From positions 682,001 to 746,000 of the forward strand of contig NZ_VFNH01000001.1 in the NCBI RefSeq assembly GCF_006715485.1: a stretch of 64,000 bases of DNA, written 5' to 3'. The DNA is from Herbaspirillum sp. SJZ107. GTDB lineage: Bacteria; Pseudomonadota; Gammaproteobacteria; Burkholderiales; Burkholderiaceae_D. Both the position numbers and the translations under genes were made by a program. Under the pieces are notes generated by a model that worked only from the letters and a program-made list of their open reading frames with translations, did not search any database and was not told the DNA's origin. Below, one piece after another: positions 51,059-59,677 of this stretch (position 1 is its first letter; every line of letters starts with the position of its first letter).

Positions 51059-52474
51059 TCAGATCCAATACCCGGCCAGGCTGGCCGCCCACTCGCGGAT
51101 CCGGTCGCCCCACGGCCGGTGCCGCCACTCCTCCAGCGTCACTTCCTTGCTGTCACGCAGGTCTTCGTTGAACGCGCTCTCCATGGCGCCGCCGAAGGCC
51201 GGGTCGATCACTACCACGTTCAGCTCGTAGTTGTGGATGAAGCTGCGGCGGTCGATGTTCGACGAGCCGATGGTCGACCACGCACCGTCGATCACCGCCG
51301 TCTTCGCATGCAGCACCGCGATCTGCAGCTCGAAGATCTTGACGCCGCCGGCCAGCAGCTGGTCGTAGAAGGCCTGGCCGGCATAGCGGATCATGCCGTG
51401 GTCGGACACGCCCGGCAGCACCAGCTTGACGTCGACCCCGCGTTTGGCGGCCGCCACCAGCGCATCGACGATCTGCTGGTCGGGCACGAAATAGGCCGAT
51501 GTGATGTGGACCGACTTCTTCGATTCGGCGATCGCCACCATCATCGATTTGTAGATCTCGAAATCGCCGTCCGGGTTGGTGGCCAGCACGCGCAGGATCT
51601 TGTCGCCGACCGGGGCCAGGGGCGGGAAGTAGTCGGCCTTGGTCAGTTCGCTGCCGGCCTGCTCGAGCCACAGGTTGACGAACGAATACTGCAGCGCCGC
51701 CACCGCCGGTCCCTCGATCTTGATATGGGTGTCGCGCCAGCCGACCTTGTCGCCGTCGACCTTGGCCTTCTTGTATTTGGAACGGAACAGCGAGCTGTTG
51801 GCATAGGTGCTGCTGATGTTGATGCCGCCGGTGAAGGCGGTGCGGCCGTCGACGATCATCAGCTTGCGGTGGTCGCGGTTGTTGACTTCCCACTTGCCCT
51901 TGGCCTTGGCCGGATTGACCGGATTGAAGATCACCACGCGGATGCCGGCCGCGCGCATGCGGTCGAAGAAGGCGGGTTTGACTGCCAGCACGCCGACCGC
52001 GTCGACCATCACGTTCACCTGCACGCCGTCGTGCTGCTTCTGGATCAGGAGGTCGGCGAACTGCGTGCCGATCTCGTCCTGGTCGAAGATATACGATTCG
52101 AGGTTGATGCTGCTGGTGGCGTTGCGCGCCGCGTCCATCATTTCGCGCATCGTGGCCGGGCCGTCGAACAGCAGGCTGACCCGGTTGCCGGCAATCAGCG
52201 GCACGCCGGTGGCCTGTTCCTCGGCCGCGGCCAGCGCCTTGAGGTCGGTGCCGGCGTTGGCCCAGCGCTTGGACGTCAGCAGGGACGCCTGCTTCAGCGG
52301 CAGCGTACCGCGCGCGGTCTCGATGGTCGGCGCCGGCTTGGCCGGCGTGACCGGCTCGACGTCCGGCAGCGACTTGCAGGACGCCAGCGCACACATCAGG
52401 GCGAGCACCGCCAGCCAGGGCGGCAGCGCCGCAGCGGAGCGTAGAAGCGGGCGCAGCAAGTCGGTGAGTTTCAT
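51059..52474 (-). CDS. Phospholipase D / cardiolipin synthase-like lipoprotein
   Basis: A 471-residue phosphatidyltransferase or nuclease-fold protein with two HKD motifs: HRKLMIVDG (about 240) and HAKTAVIDG (about 415). The N-terminal signal LALMCALASC is a lipobox, placing the enzyme on the membrane in the periplasm. The ATG at 52474 overlaps the stop of the upstream SpecificRecomb gene (ATGA). It converges on the lipid-metabolism operon at 48.5-51 kb. Such proteins are annotated ClsC-like cardiolipin synthases; activity is plausible. Confidence 0.85.
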   Translation of the reverse strand: MKLTDLLRPLLRSAAALPPWLAVLALMCALASCKSLPDVEPVTPAKPAPTIETARGTLPLKQASLLTSKRWANAGTDLKALAAAEEQATGVPLIAGNRVSLLFDGPATMREMMDAARNATSSINLESYIFDQDEIGTQFADLLIQKQHDGVQVNVMVDAVGVLAVKPAFFDRMRAAGIRVVIFNPVNPAKAKGKWEVNNRDHRKLMIVDGRTAFTGGINISSTYANSSLFRSKYKKAKVDGDKVGWRDTHIKIEGPAVAALQYSFVNLWLEQAGSELTKADYFPPLAPVGDKILRVLATNPDGDFEIYKSMMVAIAESKKSVHITSAYFVPDQQIVDALVAAAKRGVDVKLVLPGVSDHGMIRYAGQAFYDQLLAGGVKIFELQIAVLHAKTAVIDGAWSTIGSSNIDRRSFIHNYELNVVVIDPAFGGAMESAFNEDLRDSKEVTLEEWRHRPWGDRIREWAASLAGYWI

Positions 52475-54594
52475 TTGAATCCTCGGTGGTGTGCCGGTTC
52501 GGCGACGCCGTCGGCGTCGCGCGGACCGATGAAGAAATCCAGCGGCGCCGTACGCAGGCGCCGGCCCAGCGCGCGCAGCAGGCGGAAGCCGTGGTGGAAG
52601 CGGACCTTGCGGGCGCGCAGCGCGACCCACAGGGCCAGCCCGAAGCTGACCGTCAGGTTGACCAGGCCGATCAGGGCGATGCCGAGCACGGTGATGGCTG
52701 CGTGCTCGGGCGTGATCTGCTGGTCGAGGCCGACGAAGCCGATTGCGAAATTGGCCGACGAGAAGGTCACGTGGCGGATGTCGAGCGGCAGGCCGAGCAG
52801 GAAGCCGACCGTGGCCGTCACGCCCATCAGCACGCCGAACACCAGGTTACCCATCAGGCCGCCGAGATTGTCCTCGAGGTAGCGCGAGAAGCGCCGCGAA
52901 CGGTCCTGGCCGAGCAGGCGCCGCAGCCAGCGCAGCTGCTGCACGCGCTGCGCCATGCGCGTGTACAGCGCCTTGTTGTCGTAGTAGCCGGACACCAGGC
53001 CGGACACGAACAGCCAGATCCCGGCGATCGCCGCATGCAGCAGCGCCAGCGATTGCCACGGATGGCTGTCGTCGATCAGGTGGTGCGCCTTTTCCGGCGA
53101 CACCAGGTGCTGGCCGAACACGTACCACCAGCCGTAGGCCAGGGCGAAGGCGGTCGGGATCGTGGTCACCAGGTTGCCCAGCACCGCCACGATCTGGGTG
53201 CGGAACACCTTGGTGACCAGCGACGCCATCGATTCGACGTCGACCTGGCGCCGCGCGCTGCCGTGCTGCGCCGTCTCGTGCAGGGCGGCGGCGATGCGCG
53301 CCGCGGTCATGGCCGGCTGCTTGGTGGCGATGGTGAAGTGCAGCACGTGCACCAGCATGAAGCCGAAGGCGTAGTTGAGGCTGTACAGCAGGGCTTCGAT
53401 CAGCGGCGCCCGGTGCTGGTAGGAGATCAGGATCTTGATGATCGCCATGCAGCCGACGATCAGGCCGGCGCCGGCCGCTTGCCGGAACATGCCGCGCAGC
53501 TCGGTACGGCGTTCGGCGACGTAGTGCTCGCCGGTACGGCTGGCATTCTCGGTGACGTTGCGTGCCAGCAGGTCGACGTTGTCGCGCAGCAGGCCGCGCA
53601 CCCGGTACTTGGTGTTGTGGGCTTCGGCCAGTTCCTCGGCCATGGCGACCGCGGCCGCGCGGCGCTGCGACACCGGCGCCACCGGCCCACCCGCCACCGG
53701 GGCCGGCGCCGCTTCGCGCGCCAGCGCTTCGACGTCGACCGTCGGCGCCGGCGGCAGGGCGCCGCTGGTGTCCACCAGGTACAGCAGCTTGCGCATGCGG
53801 TCGATGCTTTGCGTGAGCGCCACCAGCAGGTAGGTCAGGGCCACGGTAGTGCCGGACGACATCGCGCTGCGGCGGATCTTGAGCACCACGTCCTCGCACT
53901 GGTCGAGCATCACCAGCAAGTGGCGCGCGTCTTCCATCACGGTGGCGTCGCCGGCCATCAGGCGCGCGTAGCCGTCGAGGTAATGGTTGGTCTCGATGTT
54001 CTGCATCAGGAAGGGCGAGTCGACTTCCTCGATTTCCATGTGGGCATGGATCAGGCGCGGCTCCAGGCCCAGCGCGCAGATGCGGCAGGACAAGGTGCGC
54101 ACCGCGTCCAGCAGGCCGCGCAGCGTGACCTGGCGCGCGCGGTCCGGCGCGGCGTCGCCGGGCGGCGGCGCCTCCGAAATGACGTCGAACAGTTCCAGCC
54201 AGTCGGCGGTCGGCACCGCGCGGATCCACTTGTAGTCGTCTTCGCGGCACAGCACGCGGTCGAGGGTGTCCGAGAGATACTGTTCATCCAGCGCCGGCGG
54301 CAGGATGCGGTAGGCGATGCGTTTTTTCAGCTCGGTGAAGAAGCCGTCGTTGGACAGGATCCCGACGTCGGAATACAGGCTGGTATGGCGGCGCGTTTCG
54401 AGCAGCGTGGTGATGTAGCGCCGCAGCGCCCATGCCTGTCCCGCATTGCCCTTGAGCAGCTGGGTAAGGGTGCGCACCTGTGCGCGCGCATAGTCGAAGT
54501 TGCGCGGGTTGTGGGGCCGCAGCTTGTCGACCAGGTCGACCAGGAGGTCGATCTGGTCGCTGTGCGGATCGAGGCGTTCGAGAATGGCTAGCAT
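52471..54594 (-). CDS. SpecificRecomb (PF10136-type) membrane protein
   Basis: A 707-residue protein of the family misleadingly named site-specific recombinase; it is a membrane protein. The first 380 residues are helical and soluble. Several C-terminal hydrophobic helices follow (AGLIVGCMAIIKILISYQ, ALIEALLYSLNYAFGFMLVH, AVLGNLVTTIPTAFALAYGW, LVFGVLMGVTATVGFLLGLP), with the conserved FALAYGWWYVFGQHLVSPEKA region and LDIRHVTFSSANFAIG. No recombinase catalytic motif is present. GGAAG precedes the ATG at 54594. It is coupled to the PLD gene, which suggests an envelope role. Confidence 0.82.
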   Translation of the reverse strand: MLAILERLDPHSDQIDLLVDLVDKLRPHNPRNFDYARAQVRTLTQLLKGNAGQAWALRRYITTLLETRRHTSLYSDVGILSNDGFFTELKKRIAYRILPPALDEQYLSDTLDRVLCREDDYKWIRAVPTADWLELFDVISEAPPPGDAAPDRARQVTLRGLLDAVRTLSCRICALGLEPRLIHAHMEIEEVDSPFLMQNIETNHYLDGYARLMAGDATVMEDARHLLVMLDQCEDVVLKIRRSAMSSGTTVALTYLLVALTQSIDRMRKLLYLVDTSGALPPAPTVDVEALAREAAPAPVAGGPVAPVSQRRAAAVAMAEELAEAHNTKYRVRGLLRDNVDLLARNVTENASRTGEHYVAERRTELRGMFRQAAGAGLIVGCMAIIKILISYQHRAPLIEALLYSLNYAFGFMLVHVLHFTIATKQPAMTAARIAAALHETAQHGSARRQVDVESMASLVTKVFRTQIVAVLGNLVTTIPTAFALAYGWWYVFGQHLVSPEKAHHLIDDSHPWQSLALLHAAIAGIWLFVSGLVSGYYDNKALYTRMAQRVQQLRWLRRLLGQDRSRRFSRYLEDNLGGLMGNLVFGVLMGVTATVGFLLGLPLDIRHVTFSSANFAIGFVGLDQQITPEHAAITVLGIALIGLVNLTVSFGLALWVALRARKVRFHHGFRLLRALGRRLRTAPLDFFIGPRDADGVAEPAHHRGFK

Positions 54595-54719
54595 GACTTC
54601 CGATATACAACTTGAGGACTCCAGTGTAACCGTGGTCAGGCGCAGGCGCTGTGCGGCACCGAACCCAGCGCTTGGCGGCTGGAGTACACTCATGCATTCA
54701 GTCATCACGCGGGAAGCAC

Positions 54720-55556
54720 ATGTACCTCACTTACTACAACGGAGAATGGACCGAAGGAAATACGCCACTGGTGGGCGCAATGGACCACAGCGTCTGGCTC
54801 GGCTCGTCGGTGTTCGACGGCGCGCGGGCGCTGCACGGCCGCCTGCCGGACCTGCGCCCGCACCTGCAGCGCGTGATCGATTCGGCCGACAAGCTCGGCA
54901 TGCGCTGCCCGCTGTCGGTGGACCAGATGGAAGCGCTGGTGCGCGAAGGCGTGGCGAAGTTCCCGCCGGATGCCGAGCTGTATATCCGCCCGCTGGTGTT
55001 CGCCTCGGAAGGCTTCCTGATCCCGGTGCCGGACAAGGCCGCCTTCGTGCTGACCCTGTTCGATGCGCCGCTGCCGCCGTTCACCGGCTTTTCGAGCTGC
55101 CTGTCGACGCTGCGCCGTCCGGACAACTCGATGGCCCCGACCGACGCCAAGGCGTCGGCCCTGTACGCCAATACCTCGCGCGCGCTGCGCGAAGCCAAGG
55201 CGCGCGGCTTCGACAACGCCATCCTGCTGGATGCGGCCGGCAAAGTGACCGAATTCGCCTCGTCGAACCTGTTCCTGGTGACGGCGGACGGCGCCGTGGT
55301 GACCCCGGCCCTGAACGGCACTTTCCTGGCCGGCATCACGCGTGCGCGCGTGATCGCGTTGCTGGCGGCAGAGGGCGTGCAGGTGCAGGAACGGTCGGTG
55401 GAAGTCGAAGAGCTGGCGACGGCGCGCGAGATCTTCAGCACCGGTAACTACGGAAAGGTGACGCCGTGCACGCGTTTCGAGGCGCACGAGATGGCGGCCG
55501 GGCCGGTGGCGATGCGGGCGCGCGAGTTGTATCTCGCATTTACAGAAACCACCTGA
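54720..55556 (+). CDS. ilvE: Class IV aminotransferase (branched-chain, IlvE-like)
   Basis: A 278-residue PLP enzyme transaminating branched-chain 2-oxo acids (or related D-amino acid/ADC-lyase activity). Motifs are the start YYNGEWTEGNTPLVGAMDHS, VFDGARAL, the lysine-bearing AKASALYANTSRALREAKAR, VTEFASSNLFLV and TFLAGITRARVI. GGGAAG lies five bases before the ATG at 54720; a longer frame to 54651 lacks support. It is divergent from the SpecificRecomb gene and probably stands alone. Confidence 0.85.
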   Translation: MYLTYYNGEWTEGNTPLVGAMDHSVWLGSSVFDGARALHGRLPDLRPHLQRVIDSADKLGMRCPLSVDQMEALVREGVAKFPPDAELYIRPLVFASEGFLIPVPDKAAFVLTLFDAPLPPFTGFSSCLSTLRRPDNSMAPTDAKASALYANTSRALREAKARGFDNAILLDAAGKVTEFASSNLFLVTADGAVVTPALNGTFLAGITRARVIALLAAEGVQVQERSVEVEELATAREIFSTGNYGKVTPCTRFEAHEMAAGPVAMRARELYLAFTETT

Positions 55557-55582
55557 AGTAGAAAAACTGCAGCACAAAACAA

Positions 55583-55668
55583 CGTCGCCCCCGCGGAGGC
55601 GGGGGCCCAAGTTTGTGCGCGCTTCGATAACGCCAGCAACTTGGGCCCCTGCCTGCGCAGGGGCGGCG
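55583..55668. repeat. Pair of inverted REP-like elements (REPIN)
   Basis: The first palindrome, CGCCCCCGC-GGAG-GCGGGGGC followed by CCAAGTTTG (55583-55612), faces an inverted copy CAACTTGGGCCCCTGC, ending GCAGGGGCGGCG (55638-55668), about 25 bases away. Such head-to-head pairs are typical REPINs mobilised by RAYT transposases. Confidence 0.75.
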
Positions 55669-55706
55669 TGCTCATGTTCGCTCGGTGAAGAGCGCTTGCT
55701 GTCTGC

Positions 55707-56276
55707 TCACTTCGCTTTCGGCGCACCCATCGGCTTCACCCCGCCACAATCCGCCCCCACCCAGCGCCCGGTCACATCCATGTCCACCGTCCCGCTGCGC
55801 TCCTCGCTGGTGATCTGCACGCGTCCGCGGTAGCTGGTATCGCTCTCCATGCTGATCTCGCCTTCGCCGCGCGCACGCGGCTTGGTGCAGCTGAACGCGA
55901 CCTTGAACCGGTTGCCCGCCAGCGGCGTCACGTTCTGGCTGCATTCGCCGCCCTGGACCGGAAAGGTCTTGCGGTCGATCATCTCGCGCGTCATGCACAC
56001 GGACGAATGGATGTTGCCGCCTTCGCCGAGCTGCAGCTGGACGCCGTTGCGGTTCATCATTTGCTGGAGCGACTGGCGCTGTTCCGGCGACATGTTGGCC
56101 AGATGTTTCTGCATTTCGCTCATGGCCGACTGGATCTGCGGGTCGGACGAGCTGACCCGGTTGTTCAATTCCCACAGGCCGGGTTTCATGTTCAGGGTCT
56201 GGGCAGCGCCGGCTGCTGAAGGAAGGGCGGCGCCGGCGCAGGCCAGCAGGGCAAACATCGTCAAGGTGCGTTTCAT
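55707..56276 (-). CDS. DUF3617 periplasmic protein
   Basis: A 189-residue exported protein. The signal peptide ends SAAGAAQ; the mature part matches DUF3617: TLNMKPGLWELNNRVSSSD, a Met/Gln-rich helix (MSEMQKHLANMSPEQRQSLQ), VCMTREMIDRKTFPV and CSQNVTPLAGNRFKVAFSCT with paired cysteines, then the C-terminal TGRWVGADCGGVKPMG. The family has no known activity. AGGA precedes the ATG at 56276. Confidence 0.78.
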   Translation of the reverse strand: MKRTLTMFALLACAGAALPSAAGAAQTLNMKPGLWELNNRVSSSDPQIQSAMSEMQKHLANMSPEQRQSLQQMMNRNGVQLQLGEGGNIHSSVCMTREMIDRKTFPVQGGECSQNVTPLAGNRFKVAFSCTKPRARGEGEISMESDTSYRGRVQITSEERSGTVDMDVTGRWVGADCGGVKPMGAPKAK

Positions 56277-56380
56277 CGGAATCCTGTTGTAACGGTAAGG
56301 CAGCCGCCAGCATACACCGGGCTCATGAAAAAAGCCGCCCGGCGTGCGCGGGGCGGCCTGGCGGCAGCGCGCAGCGGGTG

Positions 56381-57052
56381 TCAGCCTTGCTGCTGCGGTT
56401 CGCTGACGTAGATCTCGACCCGGCGGTTGCGGGCACGGCCGGCCGGATCGTCGTTCGACGCGATCGGTTCGCGCGCGGCGCGGCCCTCGACCGTGACGCG
56501 GTTGCTGGCGACGCCGCGCTGCGCGAGATAGTTGCGCGCGCTGGCGGCGCGGTCCAGCGACAGCGGCTGGTTGATGGCGTCGCCGCCGGTGCTGTCGGTA
56601 TGGCCGATGATGGTGACGAGGGCGGCCGGGTTGTCGTTCAGCGTGGTGGCGAAGCGGTCGAGGATGGGACGGAAATTCGACTTGATGTCGGCGCGTCCGG
56701 TGTCGAACGAGATGTCGCTCGGGATCTGCAGCTTGAGGCGGTTGTCGGCGGTCTGCGAGACCTCGACGCTGGTGCCGCGCGTGGCCTGTTCCATGGCCTG
56801 GCGCTGCTGCTCCATGCGCTTGGACCAGACATTGCCGACCACCGCGCCGGCAGCCGCGCCCAGCAGCGCGCCGCGCGTGGTGCGGCCACCGCCGCCACCG
56901 CCGGTGGTGGCGCCGAGCAGGGCACCCAGTCCGGCACCGACGCCGGCGCCGGTCGCGGTGCCACGCTGGGTGGCGTTCATGTCTGCGCAGCCGGAAGCGG
57001 CCACGGCGAAAGCGGTCGCGCACAGCGTCGACCGGATGAAAGTGATGTTCAT
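56381..57052 (-). CDS. OmpA-family lipoprotein with glycine-zipper region
   Basis: A 223-residue outer-membrane lipoprotein (lipobox AASGC). An N-terminal glycine-zipper segment (GAGVGAGLGALLGATTGG, GALLGAAAGAVVG) is followed by a C-terminal OmpA peptidoglycan-binding domain (about 100-215): ISFDTGRADIKSNF, GHTDSTGGDAINQPLSLDRA and NRRVEIYV. It should tether outer membrane to peptidoglycan. GGGAGAA precedes the ATG at 57052. Confidence 0.88.
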   Translation of the reverse strand: MNITFIRSTLCATAFAVAASGCADMNATQRGTATGAGVGAGLGALLGATTGGGGGGRTTRGALLGAAAGAVVGNVWSKRMEQQRQAMEQATRGTSVEVSQTADNRLKLQIPSDISFDTGRADIKSNFRPILDRFATTLNDNPAALVTIIGHTDSTGGDAINQPLSLDRAASARNYLAQRGVASNRVTVEGRAAREPIASNDDPAGRARNRRVEIYVSEPQQQG

Positions 57053-57169
57053 CGTCGTTCTCCCAAAAAAAACATCCGTTTCGTGGTCACACTCTCGTTA
57101 GAGAGCCGTGATCGCGAAACGGATCGCAGGTATTGCAGGTCAGGCGGATGCCTGGCGTGATGCGTCGGG

Positions 57170-57316
57170 CTAGATGCCTCGGCCACTGATCAGGCGCACC
57201 AGGATCATGATGACGGCGACGACCAGCAGGATGTGGATGAAACCACCGACGGTGTACGAAGTGACCAGGCCCAGCAGCCACAGGATGATGAGAATGACGG
57301 CGATAGTGTAGAGCAT
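57170..57316 (-). CDS. Lmo0937-family small membrane protein
   Basis: A 48-residue protein, MLYTIAVILIILWLLGLVTS then YTVGGFIHILLVVAVIMILV and RLISGRGI, with two hydrophobic helices. It matches the small stress-associated membrane protein family named after Listeria Lmo0937. GAGGA precedes the ATG at 57316. It sits in a cluster of envelope-stress genes. Function unknown. Confidence 0.8.
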   Translation of the reverse strand: MLYTIAVILIILWLLGLVTSYTVGGFIHILLVVAVIMILVRLISGRGI

Positions 57317-57407
57317 TATAGTGTCCTCTTTTGATTGAAACGGCGCTGCGTGTGCCGTGAATTCAGTATCCGATCATTGCTGGCTACGCTCCGTTCGATG
57401 CCGTACA

Positions 57408-57626
57408 TTACGCCAGATTTTTTTGTTCTTTTCGCAATCCCGGGATCCAGCCCATGAAGCCCATCAGGCCGACGCAACCGATCAGGCAGGTCAGCAGGCC
57501 GCCGCCGATCAGGAAGATGACGTCTTGGGGCGCGACGTCGCCGCCGGCCTGTGGCGCGTTCGCCAGACCGAAACCCGTCAATAAAAGTCCCCAGAGGATG
57601 ATACCGATCCATGCAAGGCTGTTCAT
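57408..57626 (-). CDS. Small two-helix membrane protein
   Basis: A 72-residue protein with two membrane helices, LAWIGIILWGLLLTGFGLAN and DVIFLIGGGLLTCLIGCVGL, and a basic C-terminus (RKEQKNLA). AAAGGAAG precedes the ATG at 57626. No family is recognised; its position beside the Lmo0937-type gene suggests the same stress regulon. Confidence 0.6.
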   Translation of the reverse strand: MNSLAWIGIILWGLLLTGFGLANAPQAGGDVAPQDVIFLIGGGLLTCLIGCVGLMGFMGWIPGLRKEQKNLA

Positions 57627-57728
57627 GATGTGCTTCCTTTCCCTTGGTATCCGTCGTTCTTTTTCGACGTGAAAGGATTCTTATATGCAATTAAAAACGG
57701 GACCGTGCGCTGGCGCACATTGCGAAAA

Positions 57729-57761
57729 AGAAAACGACTTGCCACAAGGCAAGTCGTTTTG
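57729..57761. terminator. Bidirectional terminator
   Basis: AAAACGACTTGCC pairs perfectly with GGCAAGTCGTTTT around ACAA. It lies just past the end (57834) of the glycine-zipper gene and upstream of the small membrane-protein gene. Confidence 0.85.
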
Positions 57762-57833
57762 CTAGGTGCCGGAGGCTGTTTCCCGCAACCCGGGAAAGGC
57801 CGATCTGCGCTTGTTCCAGAGTGTGGATGCCGC

Positions 57834-58634
57834 TCAGGCCGCGCGCAGCGAACCCTTGACGATGCGCACGCGGTCGCCATTGCGCCAGCGCGGGGCGCTC
57901 TGCTGGTGGAAGGTACGCAGGGTGCCGTCGTCCAGGCGCACCCGGATCTCGAAGCTCTGGGTCGCCTTCATGTTGCCTTCGACCTGGTTGCCGACCACGG
58001 CGCCGCCGACTGCACCGGCGACGGTGGCCAGTTGGCGTCCATGCCCGCCGCCGACCTGGTTGCCGAGCAGGCCGCCCAGGATTGCACCGCCGGCCGCGCC
58101 GACGCCGCTGGCGCGCGCGCGCGTGGTGATGGTGCGCACCGACTCGACGTTGCCGCAGGTGCCGCACCAGCGCGTGCCAGTATCGGCCTCGGTCGTGCGG
58201 ACAGGCGCTACCTCACGCACCGGCTCGGCGGGGGCTGCCGGGTAGGCCGGCGCGGCGCCCGACGCGGTTGCGCCCTGGCTGCCGCTGGCGCCGTACTGGA
58301 CGCTGGCGCCAGGATAGCTTGGCGCCGCCGGCGCGGCGGCCAGTGCCTGGACCGGCACGCCGGTTGCCGTCACGGCCGGCTGCAGCGGCATCGCTTGCGG
58401 CGCCGCCAGCGGCGGTGGCGGGGCGTAGGCCGGCTGTGTCTCCTGCTGCAGGCCGGCCGTCAACGCGGCGCGGTCGGTGTCGCTGAGCTGGTTGCGGCTG
58501 CTGCCTTTCGAGGCGGGCAGCCAGCCCATGATGGCGGCGGTACCGACCGCGCAGAACAGGATCACGGCCAGGGCGGCGGCGATCAGGAATGGGTGCTGGC
58601 GCGGCGCGGCCGGCCGTGGCTGGTGTGGGTGCAT
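57834..58634 (-). CDS. Glycine-zipper 2TM domain membrane protein
   Basis: A 266-residue inner-membrane protein. One N-terminal helix (HPFLIAAALAVILFCAVGTA) is followed by a long Ala/Pro linker (about 45-150), a WCGTCG cysteine pair and a SlyB-like glycine zipper, GVGAAGGAILGGLLGNQVGG and AVGGAVVGNQVEG. It ends with a beta-strand domain, SFEIRVRLDDGTLRTF and RVRIVKG. Related proteins stabilise the envelope under stress. GAGGAA precedes the ATG at 58634. Confidence 0.8.
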   Translation of the reverse strand: MHPHQPRPAAPRQHPFLIAAALAVILFCAVGTAAIMGWLPASKGSSRNQLSDTDRAALTAGLQQETQPAYAPPPPLAAPQAMPLQPAVTATGVPVQALAAAPAAPSYPGASVQYGASGSQGATASGAAPAYPAAPAEPVREVAPVRTTEADTGTRWCGTCGNVESVRTITTRARASGVGAAGGAILGGLLGNQVGGGHGRQLATVAGAVGGAVVGNQVEGNMKATQSFEIRVRLDDGTLRTFHQQSAPRWRNGDRVRIVKGSLRAA

Positions 58635-58712
58635 GACAGGTTCCTCAAAATATCGTGTTCAGTCCGGTTCCTCGATTGTCCTTGTCAACAACACCCGGTT
58701 CCGTGCGTCACC

Positions 58713-58786
58713 GTACATACTTCGCGCTGCACAGCCAGTACGCTGGTAACAAGTTGTTAGTTAACACCAGCGCGCGGTGTATGTAC
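58713..58786. promoter_or_regulatory. Nested dyad upstream of the Crp/Fnr-type regulator
   Basis: The outer arms GTACATACTTCGCGC (58713-58727) and GCGCGGTGTATGTAC (58772-58786) match with two mismatches. Inside lie CGCTGGT (58741-58747) and ACCAGCG (58766-58772), flanking a GTTGTTAGTTAAC core. The region ends 62 bases before the regulator gene. It could be an operator array or a structured leader. Confidence 0.6.
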
Positions 58787-58848
58787 TTGATTTTAAAAAT
58801 GTTCTTGGTCTTGACGCCGCGCCATTGCTGCCCAACCGTGAGGGTCCG

Positions 58849-59580
58849 ATGAATTCTCCTGCTCCACCCGTGGTTGCCGAGCACAACGCCAATCTGCTGC
58901 TGGCCGCGCTCCCACCGGAGGAGCTCGCCCGTATGCTGCCGGCGCTCGACCATGTTCAGGTGGAAGTCGGCGCCGTCCTGTGCGAACCGGGTGATCCGAT
59001 CCGCCACATCTATTTTCCGCACGATTGCCTGATCTCGTTGATGGCCGTGGCCGAAGGGCGTATGACGCTCGAGGTCGGCCAGGTGGGGCGCGAAGGCATG
59101 CTCGGCGCTACCGTCGCGCTCGGCCATGACGTGACCCAGGTACGCGCCGTGGTCCAGCGCGCCGGCAGCGCCAGCCGCATCGACGCCGCCCACCTGCGCG
59201 AAGAATTCGCGCGCAATCCGTCGCTGCAGCGCGTGCTTTACCGCTACACCGATTCGCTGCTGGCCCAGGCGATCCAGATCGCCGTCTGCAGCCGCTACCA
59301 CGTACTCGAAGCCCGGCTGGCGCGCTCGCTGCTGGTCACGCGCGACCGCCTGCATTCCGACCGCTTCCACCTGACCCACGAATTCCTGGCGCACGCGCTC
59401 GGGGTGCGCCGCGTCGGCGTCACCAAGGCTGCCAGCGCGCTGCAGCAGCACGGGCTGATCAACTACAGCCGCGGCAATATCGAGATCCTCGATCCCGCCG
59501 GCCTGGCGGCAGCGGCCTGCACGTGTTACGAGATCGTGCGCGAAGCCGGGGCCGGCATCGGCGCGCCGGCGTTCGCCTGA
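58849..59580 (+). CDS. Crp/Fnr-family transcriptional regulator
   Basis: A 243-residue regulator. The cyclic-nucleotide-binding-type beta roll (about 20-130) includes GAVLCEPGDPIRHIYFPHDC, LMAVAEGRMTLEVGQVGREG and MLGATVALG. A helical linker and C-terminal winged helix-turn-helix follow (LTHEFLAHALGVRRVGVTKA then ASALQQHGLINYSRG). It lacks FNR iron-sulfur cysteines near the N-terminus. The ATG at 58849 has AGGG before it. It may control the surrounding envelope-stress genes and itself through the dyad upstream. Confidence 0.85.
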   Translation: MNSPAPPVVAEHNANLLLAALPPEELARMLPALDHVQVEVGAVLCEPGDPIRHIYFPHDCLISLMAVAEGRMTLEVGQVGREGMLGATVALGHDVTQVRAVVQRAGSASRIDAAHLREEFARNPSLQRVLYRYTDSLLAQAIQIAVCSRYHVLEARLARSLLVTRDRLHSDRFHLTHEFLAHALGVRRVGVTKAASALQQHGLINYSRGNIEILDPAGLAAAACTCYEIVREAGAGIGAPAFA

Positions 59581-59628
59581 TCCGGCGCATTTCCTTTTCC
59601 GGCGCACACTTCCTTTCGATCCCAAAAC

Positions 59629-59658
59629 AAAAAAGCCCCGCGTCGAGCGGGGCTTTTT
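59629..59658. terminator. Bidirectional terminator
   Basis: AAAAAAGCCCCGC and GCGGGGCTTTTTG pair around GTCGA, between the Crp/Fnr-type gene and the convergent glycine-zipper lipoprotein gene. Confidence 0.9.
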
Positions 59659-59677
59659 GTCAATGTGGCTTGCCTGA

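Noticed and set aside
52471..54594. Mobile element based on the name site-specific recombinase
   Set aside because: The protein is a multi-helix membrane protein with no recombinase catalytic residues and no repeats around it.
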